From assembly GCA_964346185.1 (NCBI GenBank), contig CAYFTR010000001.1:73648-137647 (forward strand): 64,000 nt of DNA. The letters are read 5' to 3'. This DNA comes from JAAYJS01 sp964346185. Its GTDB lineage: Bacteria; Bacillota; Clostridia; Eubacteriales; Eubacteriaceae. Positions 56,841 to 64,000 of this stretch are shown in pieces. The notes beneath the pieces are model-generated. The model searched no databases and had not been told where the DNA came from. It saw only the letters and a list, made by a program, of their open reading frames with translations. How positions within the stretch are numbered: position 1 is the first letter of the stretch; each line of letters starts with the position of its first letter. The translations under genes were made by a program, and so were the position numbers.

Positions 56841-57749
56841 TTACTCGCCGAGAAAAATCACTTCGGTTCGCATTTCGACACCGACTTCTTTTTTAATTTT
56901 ATTCTGAATAAGCGCGATTAATTCTCGAATATCCTGTGTGGTGGCATGATCCGCATTAATGACAAAACCGCAATGCTTTTCAGAAACTTGGGCACCGCCG
57001 TGTCGATACCCTCTAAAGCCGGCGTCTTCGATGAGTTTTCCGGCATAGTACCCTTTCGGTCGCCTGAAGGTACTGCCGGCGGAAGGGTACTCCAAGGGTT
57101 GTTTGTCCCGTCGCCTTTGGTTTAAGTCATCCATTTTGGCTTGTATGGCTTCGGGATTACCCTCTTCCAAAGCAAAACATACCCGTAACACATACCAGGG
57201 GTTTTCCTGAATTATCGAATGGCGATAGCCCATGTTACAATCTTCGACAGGAATTTTTTTAATCGCATTTGTTTCGGTGAGAACTTCCATCCATTTTAGT
57301 ACTTTTTTAGTTTCACCGTCGTAGGCACCGGCATTCATAACGGCGGCTCCCCCGACAGTTCCGGGAATACCCGATGCAAATTCCAAACCTTGCAAGCCAT
57401 TTTCCTGTGCCGTTTGTGCAACGTCTTTATAAAGTGCACCGGCTTCTGCAATTAATTCTTTGCCTTTTCGTTGAATTTGCTTCATATGACCAACATGAAC
57501 AATTACTCCGCGATAGCCTTTATCACCTACTAATAAATTGGTGCCGTTGCCCATCACATAAAAGGGCTTATTTTCCTGCTGTAAAAGCTTGATAACCTCA
57601 CAAAATTTTTCGGGCGTGTTCGGTAAAACTAAAAAATCCGCCGGACCACCGACTTGAAACGAGGTTCTGTTTTTCATCGGTTCGTCAACCAGAATGGCGT
57701 CATCGGATAGAATCGACGACAGCAGAGTCCGAATTTTTTCATCTTTCAT
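56841..57749 (-). CDS. murB: UDP-N-acetylenolpyruvoylglucosamine reductase
   Basis: FAD enzyme that makes UDP-MurNAc for peptidoglycan. N-terminal NRTSFQVGGPADFLV; FAD site YVMGNGTNLLVGDKG; FASGIPGTVGGAAVMNAGAY; the proton-donor serine in PSAGSTFRRP and the C-terminal EKHCGFVIN. 302 residues, MurB type II (short). The ATG at 57749 has AGGAG 7 bases upstream and lies 10 bases past the dus stop. Confidence 0.96.
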   Translation of the reverse strand: MKDEKIRTLLSSILSDDAILVDEPMKNRTSFQVGGPADFLVLPNTPEKFCEVIKLLQQENKPFYVMGNGTNLLVGDKGYRGVIVHVGHMKQIQRKGKELIAEAGALYKDVAQTAQENGLQGLEFASGIPGTVGGAAVMNAGAYDGETKKVLKWMEVLTETNAIKKIPVEDCNMGYRHSIIQENPWYVLRVCFALEEGNPEAIQAKMDDLNQRRRDKQPLEYPSAGSTFRRPKGYYAGKLIEDAGFRGYRHGGAQVSEKHCGFVINADHATTQDIRELIALIQNKIKKEVGVEMRTEVIFLGE

Positions 57750-57759
57750 TACGTTGCTC

Positions 57760-58764
57760 CTATATTGCGTATTCATTTGCTTTGATATTTAAGCTTAATC
57801 CCAGTACATTGAATGCATAGGTTGTTAAAGTGTCCTCAATATCCTCAGTTGTTGTCGTTTTAAAAAGGGCTTGTCTCAGAGTTGTAGCCCGGGGCATATT
57901 TTTCGTATAAGCAACCAAATGTCGACGCATCTCTTTTACAGCGGCTGTCGGATAGTCCAAACGTTCAATGAGCCGTGCGTGGGCAACGGCCGTTTCTAAA
58001 CGTTTTTCAAAGGACAGCGGTTGTCGGGCCTTGCCTGACAATGCTTCTTTAATCTCCCGAAAGATAAAAGGGTTTCCGATAGCTCCGCGGCCGATCATAA
58101 TCCCCGCACAACCCGTTTTATCAAAGGCTTTTGATGCCAAATCCCCGGTTGTTACGTCGCCGTTTAAAATAACCGGAATGTCGCTGATCGTTGCCGCTTC
58201 TCGAATAATGCCCCAATCCGCAGTGCCCGAATAAAAGGCTTCTCGGCTGCGTCCGTGAATGCAGATAGCGGCCAGATTAATTTTTTGAAGCTTCTCTACC
58301 AAGGATAAAATATTAATAGATGTTTCATCCCAACCGGTACGCAGTTTTACGGACACCGGTTTTTCCGAAACATCAATCAGAGCTTTAAGGAGATCTGTCA
58401 ACATGTCCGGCTTTTTCATCAGTGCCGCTCCTTCACCATTTTTTACAATCTTCGGTGCGGGACAACCGGCATTAAAATCAATAAAGTCGAAGGTGGTATT
58501 GTTTAATTCTTTTTTTACCACATGGGTGAGAATGGAAATCTCATGACCGAAAATTTGAAGTCCGACGGGTTTTTCACATTCCAGGGTTTGCATCAATGTT
58601 TTTGTTTTTTTGTCCCCGTAATAAAGGCCCTTAGCGGAAACCATCTCAGTGAGAACAACGTCCGCCCCCATGGCTTTAGCTATGACGCGAAATGGCAGGT
58701 TTGTATAACCTGCCATAGGTGCTAAATAAACGGGTTTTTCCGTATGAATATAGGGTATCTTCAT
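57760..58764 (-). CDS. dusB: tRNA-dihydrouridine synthase (DusB family)
   Basis: FMN enzyme that reduces uridines in tRNA. APMAGYTNLPFRVIAKAMGA, the active cysteine in FNAGCPAPKIVKNGEGAAL, KLRTGWDE, ICIHGRSREAFYSG and MIGRGAIGNPFIF. 334 residues. The ATG directly follows the coaX stop. Confidence 0.94.
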   Translation of the reverse strand: MKIPYIHTEKPVYLAPMAGYTNLPFRVIAKAMGADVVLTEMVSAKGLYYGDKKTKTLMQTLECEKPVGLQIFGHEISILTHVVKKELNNTTFDFIDFNAGCPAPKIVKNGEGAALMKKPDMLTDLLKALIDVSEKPVSVKLRTGWDETSINILSLVEKLQKINLAAICIHGRSREAFYSGTADWGIIREAATISDIPVILNGDVTTGDLASKAFDKTGCAGIMIGRGAIGNPFIFREIKEALSGKARQPLSFEKRLETAVAHARLIERLDYPTAAVKEMRRHLVAYTKNMPRATTLRQALFKTTTTEDIEDTLTTYAFNVLGLSLNIKANEYAI

Positions 58765-59544
58765 TTATCTTCGTCTTTTGATATTTTTATCGTGGATAAT
58801 CTTCAAGCCTTTTAAGGACAATTGTGCATCATAAATGTCGATCATGGCACTTTCTTCCGTAAACATTCTGCCATATCCGCCGGTCGCCACAACTTTAATG
58901 TCGGGTTCGTTAATTTCCTCTTTCATTCTGTTAACCGTGTATTCCAACTGCCCAATATAACCATAAACAATACCGGCCTGCATAGATGTAACGGTATCCT
59001 TAGCCAGAATGGATGGGGGTTTTTCTATGGCAACGGAAGGCAATTGTGCAGCATTGCGAAACAATGCTTCGGCACAAATTTGTATGCCGGGGGCGGTTAC
59101 TTTTGCCGCCAGAGCACCTTCCCGAGTAACGTAATCGTAGGTGGTTGCCGTCCCGAAGTCTATGACAATACAAGGACCGCCGTAAACATTATAGGCACCG
59201 ACCGCATCTATAATTCTGTCCGCACCGACATCCGCCGGGTCGCTGGTTAATATCGGCATACCCGTTTTTATACCGGGTCCCACTTCCATCGGTTCTTTGC
59301 CGAATAATTTTCTTAAACCGTTGTTAAATGAATACATAATATTCGGCACAACGGAAGATACGATAACGGAACCCACTTCTTTGGAATCAAAGCCTTCGTT
59401 TCTGCAAAATCCTGAAAGCATACTGGCATATTCGTCGGAAGTTCTGGGTGTTTTTGTAACAAAACGCCAGGAATAAATAATTTTTTCCCCTTCTATAATG
59501 CCCAATTCCGTATTTGTGTTTCCCACATCAATCACTAATATCAT
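58765..59544 (-). CDS. coaX: Type III pantothenate kinase
   Basis: First step of coenzyme A synthesis. Phosphate-loop DVGNTNTELGI, SDPADVGADRIIDAVGA, IDFGTATTYDYV and ATGGYGRMF. 259 residues. In Firmicutes coaX usually stands next to ftsH and dus, as here. Confidence 0.95.
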   Translation of the reverse strand: MILVIDVGNTNTELGIIEGEKIIYSWRFVTKTPRTSDEYASMLSGFCRNEGFDSKEVGSVIVSSVVPNIMYSFNNGLRKLFGKEPMEVGPGIKTGMPILTSDPADVGADRIIDAVGAYNVYGGPCIVIDFGTATTYDYVTREGALAAKVTAPGIQICAEALFRNAAQLPSVAIEKPPSILAKDTVTSMQAGIVYGYIGQLEYTVNRMKEEINEPDIKVVATGGYGRMFTEESAMIDIYDAQLSLKGLKIIHDKNIKRRR

Positions 59545-59546
59545 GA

Positions 59547-59945
59547 TTACCCCTGGTTATTTTCGGTCGCTTTATCCATAAAACGATCACTGTCTATGAT
59601 GAATCTGGTGTGGTGTGCTTCGCCGACCATAGTGTCGATTCCGTCCCACGCTTTTATGTTAAAAACAATGCGTTTACCTTCAAGTGCACTCAATTCAGCG
59701 ACAATTTTAATCCGATTGCCGGGTAATGTCGGTGCTAAGTGACGGCATTGAATCTCGAAACCTACCGTCGAACTGTTTGCACTTAAGTGTTGTTGAGCCG
59801 CCTCATAGGCGACATGTTCCATCCATGCAATGAGTTTCGGTGTAGCGAGCACATTTAAGTCGCCGCTACCCACCGTTGCTGCTGTATCCTTTTTGGTTAC
59901 CGCAAATGTTTTACTTTCTGTTTGTCCGATTTTAAGAGGGGGCAT
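59547..59945 (-). CDS. Hot-dog-fold thioesterase (fluoroacetyl-CoA thioesterase-like)
   Basis: A 132-residue single hot-dog domain. ATPKLIAWMEHVAYEAAQQHL contains the Thr/Glu positions of the FlK group, followed by VGFEIQCRHLAPTLPGNRI. It hydrolyses an acyl-CoA; the physiological substrate is unknown, and the resemblance to FlK does not imply fluoroacetate. It overlaps ftsH by 14 bases and is 2 bases before coaX. Confidence 0.82.
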   Translation of the reverse strand: MPPLKIGQTESKTFAVTKKDTAATVGSGDLNVLATPKLIAWMEHVAYEAAQQHLSANSSTVGFEIQCRHLAPTLPGNRIKIVAELSALEGKRIVFNIKAWDGIDTMVGEAHHTRFIIDSDRFMDKATENNQG

Positions 59946-61851
59946 TGTCGTTCTCCGCTGCTACATCCTCAACCTTGGCGTCCGAGTTATCGGCTTCGGT
60001 TATTTCCGGAGCGGATAGTGCCGCTTGCTCGTCTGTTTGAGGTTCAATCTTTTCTTGCGAATAATAAATCTCTCTGAATTCATCCCCCGTTAAGGTATTT
60101 ACTTCTAAAAGTTTAACCGCGATTTTTTCAAGAACATCTCTCTTCTCGGTTAAAATATCCACCGCTTTGTCGAAGGCGCCTTCAACAATAAAGCGAATTT
60201 CCTGGTCAATAACGGCGGCGACTTCTTCAGAGTAGTTGCGTGCTCGTCCGAAATCGCGACCTAAGAAAACTTCATCACCGTTGGTATGACCGAAAGTCAT
60301 CGGCCCCAAGTGTTCGCTCATACCCCATTCGGTTACCATTTTTCTGGCAATGGTGGTCACTCTTTCGATATCGTTGGAAGCACCTGTGCAAATATCTTCC
60401 AAGGCAACCTTTTCCGCTGCACGTCCGCCCAATAAGCCGGTTATTTTAGCCAACAGGCGGCCTCTGCTCATGTGGGTCGTGTCGTCGGTCGGTAGGGCGA
60501 TGGTGTACCCTGCCGCCATTCCTCTTGGAACAATGGATATTTCGTGGACATCTTCCCCTTCCTGCAGGTATTCCATAACAATGGCATGGCCGGATTCGTG
60601 ATAAGCCGTAATAACTCTGTCGGATTCTTCGATGACTTTGGAACGTTTTTCCGGTCCTGCAATAATGCGTTTGATAGCCTCCTGTAGCTCATCCATGGTG
60701 ATGATTTTATGCTTTTTACGGGCAGCTAAAAGTGCCGCCTCGTTCATCAGATTTTCCAGATCCGCACCGGTAAAGCCCGGAGTCCCCTTGGCAATAACAT
60801 TTAAATCTACCGTGGAATCCAGAGGTTTGTCTTTACGGTGGACCTGTAAAATTTCATAACGTCCTTTAACGTCGGGAATACCGACGGTAATTTGTCTGTC
60901 GAAACGACCGGGTCTTAACAGTGCAGGATCCAGGATATCCGGTCGGTTGGTGGCCGCAATGACAATCACACCTTCGTTAATGCCGAAGCCATCCATTTCT
61001 ACCAGCAATTGGTTTAAGGTTTGCTCTCTTTCGTCGTGACCGCCGCCTAATCCCGCCCCGCGGTGACGTCCCACCGCATCGATTTCATCGATAAAAATAA
61101 TGCAGGGAGAGCTTTTTTTTGCGGTATCAAACAGGTCACGAACACGGGATGCACCGACCCCTACAAACATCTCTACAAAGTCGGAACCGGAAATAATGTA
61201 AAAAGGTACCGAGGCTTCGCCGGCTACGGCTCTTGCCAAGAGGGTTTTTCCCGTACCGGGAGGTCCGACCAGCAAAATACCCTTGGGGATACGTGCACCC
61301 ATTCGGTTATATCGTTCGGGGGATTTTAGAAAATCCACCACTTCCGCCAGTTCTTCCTTTTCCTCGTCGGCACCGGCAACATGTTCAAAGGTCACCTTCT
61401 TTTTATTATCCATGTGCAGCTGGGCTTTACTTTTACCGAAGCTCATCACACGGCCGCCACCGCCACTTTGTTGGTTCATCATCACTAAGAAAACAATCAT
61501 CATAATGACGATAAATACCGACGGTATTAGGCTGATCCACCAGGAATCCTTGGGCGGATCCATGACAACTTTCATGTCAGGGTTTTTAATGCTGTATTCC
61601 GTTACTTTTTCGTCGATGGTGTATCTGGGGACGATCGATTCAAAGTTTTTGTTGCCTTCTTTTAAGACACCGGATACTTTGGTCTCTCCGACTTTTATTT
61701 CCGCTATTTCGTTGTTCTCCAATTTTTGAAGCAACTCGGAGTATTTAAGTACGGTTGTTTCACTTCTTTGCGGATAGAAAAAAGTAACAGCCGTAACAAT
61801 GATCAACAGTATGACTAAATAAAATCCGAATACTCTTAAATATTTATTCAT
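59932..61851 (-). CDS. ftsH: FtsH ATP-dependent zinc metalloprotease
   Basis: Membrane-bound AAA protease for quality control. Two N-terminal membrane helices (about 7-27 and 105-125) flank a small extracellular domain; then LVGPPGTGKTLLARA (Walker A), IIFIDEIDAVGRHRG (Walker B), NRPDILDPALLRPGRFD (SRH) and the zinc site TAYHESGHAIVME. 639 residues. The acidic tail (about 600-639) is typical. Confidence 0.97.
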   Translation of the reverse strand: MNKYLRVFGFYLVILLIIVTAVTFFYPQRSETTVLKYSELLQKLENNEIAEIKVGETKVSGVLKEGNKNFESIVPRYTIDEKVTEYSIKNPDMKVVMDPPKDSWWISLIPSVFIVIMMIVFLVMMNQQSGGGGRVMSFGKSKAQLHMDNKKKVTFEHVAGADEEKEELAEVVDFLKSPERYNRMGARIPKGILLVGPPGTGKTLLARAVAGEASVPFYIISGSDFVEMFVGVGASRVRDLFDTAKKSSPCIIFIDEIDAVGRHRGAGLGGGHDEREQTLNQLLVEMDGFGINEGVIVIAATNRPDILDPALLRPGRFDRQITVGIPDVKGRYEILQVHRKDKPLDSTVDLNVIAKGTPGFTGADLENLMNEAALLAARKKHKIITMDELQEAIKRIIAGPEKRSKVIEESDRVITAYHESGHAIVMEYLQEGEDVHEISIVPRGMAAGYTIALPTDDTTHMSRGRLLAKITGLLGGRAAEKVALEDICTGASNDIERVTTIARKMVTEWGMSEHLGPMTFGHTNGDEVFLGRDFGRARNYSEEVAAVIDQEIRFIVEGAFDKAVDILTEKRDVLEKIAVKLLEVNTLTGDEFREIYYSQEKIEPQTDEQAALSAPEITEADNSDAKVEDVAAENDNAPS

Positions 61852-61885
61852 GCAACGCTCCTTTCTCTCAGTTGTTTAATGCGTC

Positions 61886-62425
61886 TTATTCCGAATAATA
61901 GGATTCGTCCAATATGCCGATATAGGGCAGGTTTCTGAATTTTTGATTGTAATCCAAACCGTAGCCCACTACAAAAGCATCGGGAATAACAAAGCAGGAG
62001 TGATCGACACACACATCTACCTGTCTCCTGTCGGGTTTATCCAATAATGTGCAGGTTGTTAAGGATGCAACCTTGAGTTTTTTTATAAAGTTTTGTATGT
62101 ATTCCAGGGTATTGCCGCTGTCTACAATATCTTCGACCAGCACCACATGTCTATCGGTCAAATCTATTTTTAAGTCAAAGGCCATCTCCACAATTCCCGG
62201 GCTCTTTGTACCGGCACCGTAGCTGGATGCTTTAAGAAAATCTATCTCCAAGGGTGTAGTGACCGCCCGAATTAAATCCGCAAAAAAAAGAATACTGCCC
62301 TTCAATATACAAATAAATACCGGTTCTTTATCTGCCAACTCTTCCGAGAGTATACGGCCCGTTTCTAAAACCTTTTCGCGGATGGCCGCTTCGTCGATAA
62401 GAATTTCACTGATATAATCTTCCAC
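61886..62425 (-). CDS. hpt: Hypoxanthine phosphoribosyltransferase
   Basis: Purine salvage enzyme. PRPP loop VVLVEDIVDSGNTLEYI; CILKGSILFFADL and VVGYGLDYNQKFRNLPYIG. 179 residues. The start is GTG at 62425 with AGGAG 5 bases upstream. Lies between tilS and ftsH, the common Firmicute order. Confidence 0.95.
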   Translation of the reverse strand: MEDYISEILIDEAAIREKVLETGRILSEELADKEPVFICILKGSILFFADLIRAVTTPLEIDFLKASSYGAGTKSPGIVEMAFDLKIDLTDRHVVLVEDIVDSGNTLEYIQNFIKKLKVASLTTCTLLDKPDRRQVDVCVDHSCFVIPDAFVVGYGLDYNQKFRNLPYIGILDESYYSE

Positions 62426-62433
62426 TTTTTCTC

Positions 62434-63828
62434 CTAAAATTTTTCGTATTCAATCGCCAATAAGCGTTTTGTATCCTTCGAGATACCGTAATTGCCGTTT
62501 AAACATAAACCGACCACCCATAAAATGTCGTCGTCACAGGTCAGCAGGGGTATTTCGTCTCTTTCTTCTACGGGAATTTTATTGTCGATCATTAAATTTT
62601 TAATTTTTTTTCTTCCCGTCATACCCTTTAACTGTATGCGATCTCCGGGTTGTCGCTTCCTTAATTTTAACGTTCCCTTTATTTTATCATAATCTAACAA
62701 AATTGCATTATCAAAATGATTCGGTTTCCGATTGTCCTTTTGTTTTTTATTTTTTTCTAAGGTTTGAAATTTAAATTTCCAACCTTCCTTTGAAAAATAA
62801 TAAATTTTATCGGGATACACGCTGTATGTACCGAAGGTACGGGAGCGTCTTTTTACTTTTTCCGAATAGACCGTCAATTGATGATAACGGCGTTTCAGCC
62901 AGTAACCGTGTACCAAAGGCAACACGAAAGGGCTCGGTTTTTTTAATTTATCCAGAACCGACGATATATGATTGTACCCAACATCTATTAAATCTCCTTT
63001 AATTTTTTCGATGGTCAGGCGTATTATTTCTTTTTTTAGCAGGTTCGGAAGTGTTTCAAAGTCGCGCAGTGTTAAGACGGCGGTATTGTCCTTTAATTTT
63101 AAATGGCGGTCACAATAGTTTTGTGCTTGGTAGGAAAGCATTGCCTGATAGTCCGCCGAAATGCGTGAAAACTCGTAAAGATGTTTAACACTCTGAGGGT
63201 TCACCTGTTCCAAAAGCGGCATTACCCGCAATCTTAAAAAGTTACGGGTCCATTCCGTTTCTTCGTTGGTAGCATCCCACCGATGTTTAAGATCGTGTAC
63301 CGTACAATAAGTTAAAATTTCTTCTTTTCTAAGACATAATAAGGGCCTTGCTTTAACACCGTCTCGGGGCAGCATACCCGACGCACCTTTAATGCCCGTC
63401 CCTCTTAAAAGTCGCATTAAAACGGTTTCCGCCTGGTCGTCCATATGGTGACCCAGTGCCAAAGCGTTAAACCCTTCGGTTTGCATAACGTCATAGAAAA
63501 AATCATACCGGGCTTTACGCCCACCTTCTTCCACACTTATTTTTAAATCTTCGCTTAGGGCTTCCACCGCCGTATAACGGGTATAAAAGGGAATGCCGCG
63601 TCTGCGGCATTGCTCTTTAACATAGTTTTCGTCGGCAAGGGCCGTTTCCCCCCGCATGCCGTGGTTAAGATGGGCAACGCCGAGTTTTATTTTTAAGTGT
63701 TTTTGATATCGATCCAAAAAATGCAATAAGGCCAACGAATCTGCCCCACCGGATACCGCAATGAGAACTTTTTCGTCGGCCGCAAAGATGCTGTTTTGCT
63801 CAATAAATTCAAGAATTTTTTTTTCCAT
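62434..63828 (-). CDS. tilS: tRNA(Ile)-lysidine synthase
   Basis: Modifies C34 of tRNA-Ile(CAT) to lysidine. PP-loop IAVSGGADSLALLHFL; HLNHGMRGETALADE; LGHHMDDQAETVLMRLLRG; C-terminal domain with LRKRQPGDRIQLKGMTGRKKIK. 464 residues. I chose the ATG at 63828; the upstream TTG at 63864 lacks a clear ribosome binding site. Confidence 0.95.
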   Translation of the reverse strand: MEKKILEFIEQNSIFAADEKVLIAVSGGADSLALLHFLDRYQKHLKIKLGVAHLNHGMRGETALADENYVKEQCRRRGIPFYTRYTAVEALSEDLKISVEEGGRKARYDFFYDVMQTEGFNALALGHHMDDQAETVLMRLLRGTGIKGASGMLPRDGVKARPLLCLRKEEILTYCTVHDLKHRWDATNEETEWTRNFLRLRVMPLLEQVNPQSVKHLYEFSRISADYQAMLSYQAQNYCDRHLKLKDNTAVLTLRDFETLPNLLKKEIIRLTIEKIKGDLIDVGYNHISSVLDKLKKPSPFVLPLVHGYWLKRRYHQLTVYSEKVKRRSRTFGTYSVYPDKIYYFSKEGWKFKFQTLEKNKKQKDNRKPNHFDNAILLDYDKIKGTLKLRKRQPGDRIQLKGMTGRKKIKNLMIDNKIPVEERDEIPLLTCDDDILWVVGLCLNGNYGISKDTKRLLAIEYEKF

Positions 63829-63936
63829 TTTCCATTCGCCGTCAAATAAAAATTTGCTTCGCAACTCATGTTAACTAAGGATGAAACAGGCTTACGAAGC
63901 CCGCCCGAAGCAGTTAATTGTTCTATAAATAAAAAA

Positions 63937-64000
63937 TGGTGGTCGCTATTGGGCTCGAACCAATGACCCCCTGCTTGTAAGGCAGGTGCTCTCCCAGCTG
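63937..64000 (-). tRNA. tRNA-Val (anticodon TAC), cut by the window edge
   Basis: Read on the minus strand the window edge gives the D-arm end CAGCTGGGAGAGC, the anticodon arm CCTGC-CTTACAA-GCAGG (anticodon TAC, Val), the T arm with GGTTCGAGCC, and the acceptor 3' half AGCGACC-A-CCA. The CCA is encoded. The first bases are beyond the window. A T run follows. Confidence 0.93.

Noticed and set aside
1..64000. CRISPR array, rRNA operon, prophage or intact insertion sequence
   Set aside because: No regularly spaced repeats, no rRNA-like stretches and no transposase, integrase or phage structural genes were found on either strand.

Overview
The window looks like a chromosome segment of a low-to-moderate GC Gram-positive anaerobe (Bacillota, most likely Clostridia/Tissierellia-like; the exact family cannot be fixed from sequence alone). 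Reasons: AGGAGG ribosome binding sites nearly everywhere, the Firmicute blocks whiA-yvcK-rapZ and tilS-hpt-ftsH-coaX-dusB, a Firmicute-type (class III) fructose-1,6-bisphosphatase, paired glgC/glgD, and an anaerobic flavour (FeoABC ferrous iron uptake, corrinoid methyltransferase genes, iron-dependent alcohol dehydrogenase).

Layout. 1-1.5 kb: larB-larC (nickel-pincer cofactor), leftward. 1.7-3.4 kb: a frameshifted sortase-type surface protein. 3.7-6.4 kb: feoABC behind a consensus promoter. 6.5-9 kb: a PNPOx-like protein and fbp. 9.2-10.5 kb: an orphan corrinoid protein with a GntR/UTRA regulator. 10.7-13.3 kb: an FMN reductase with a nonsense codon, a GNAT protein and a truncated, frameshifted GH1 gene. 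13.4-16.8 kb: an AMMECR1/MEMO-like fusion and a UvrD-type helicase. 17.2-27.3 kb: an AT-rich, leftward accessory locus under a near-perfect sigma-54 promoter: class II aldolase, galactitol-type PTS (IIB, IIC, IIA), UroD-family methyltransferase, second IIB, cysteine desulfurase, corrinoid protein, pterin-type methyltransferase, and a LevR-like sigma-54 activator. 27.7-37.2 kb: iron alcohol dehydrogenase, a heterodimeric ABC exporter, a small membrane protein, aconitase and two YihY-family proteins. 37.4-42.6 kb: a cobalamin-riboswitch-controlled Nik/Opp-type ABC importer. 42.8-53 kb: a complete glycogen operon (glgB, glgP, glgC, glgD, glgA, GH13). 53-63.8 kb: conserved housekeeping genes, then a tRNA-Val at the right edge.

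The most unusual content is the 17-27 kb locus. It puts PTS sugar uptake, an aldolase and all the parts of a corrinoid methyl-transfer chain (substrate methyltransferase, corrinoid carrier, methyl-tetrahydrofolate methyltransferase) under one sigma-54 system. The simplest reading is import of an O-methylated sugar or polyol as its phosphate, demethylation to tetrahydrofolate, and aldol cleavage. This is a hypothesis. In this genome the locus is broken: nonsense codons or frameshifts hit IIA, the desulfurase, the corrinoid protein, the pterin methyltransferase and the regulator. The riboswitch-controlled importer, a plausible cobalt or corrinoid supply route, also carries one frameshift in a G9 tract and two in-frame TGA codons. 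Together these suggest ongoing loss of corrinoid-dependent metabolism, while the glycogen and housekeeping genes stay intact.
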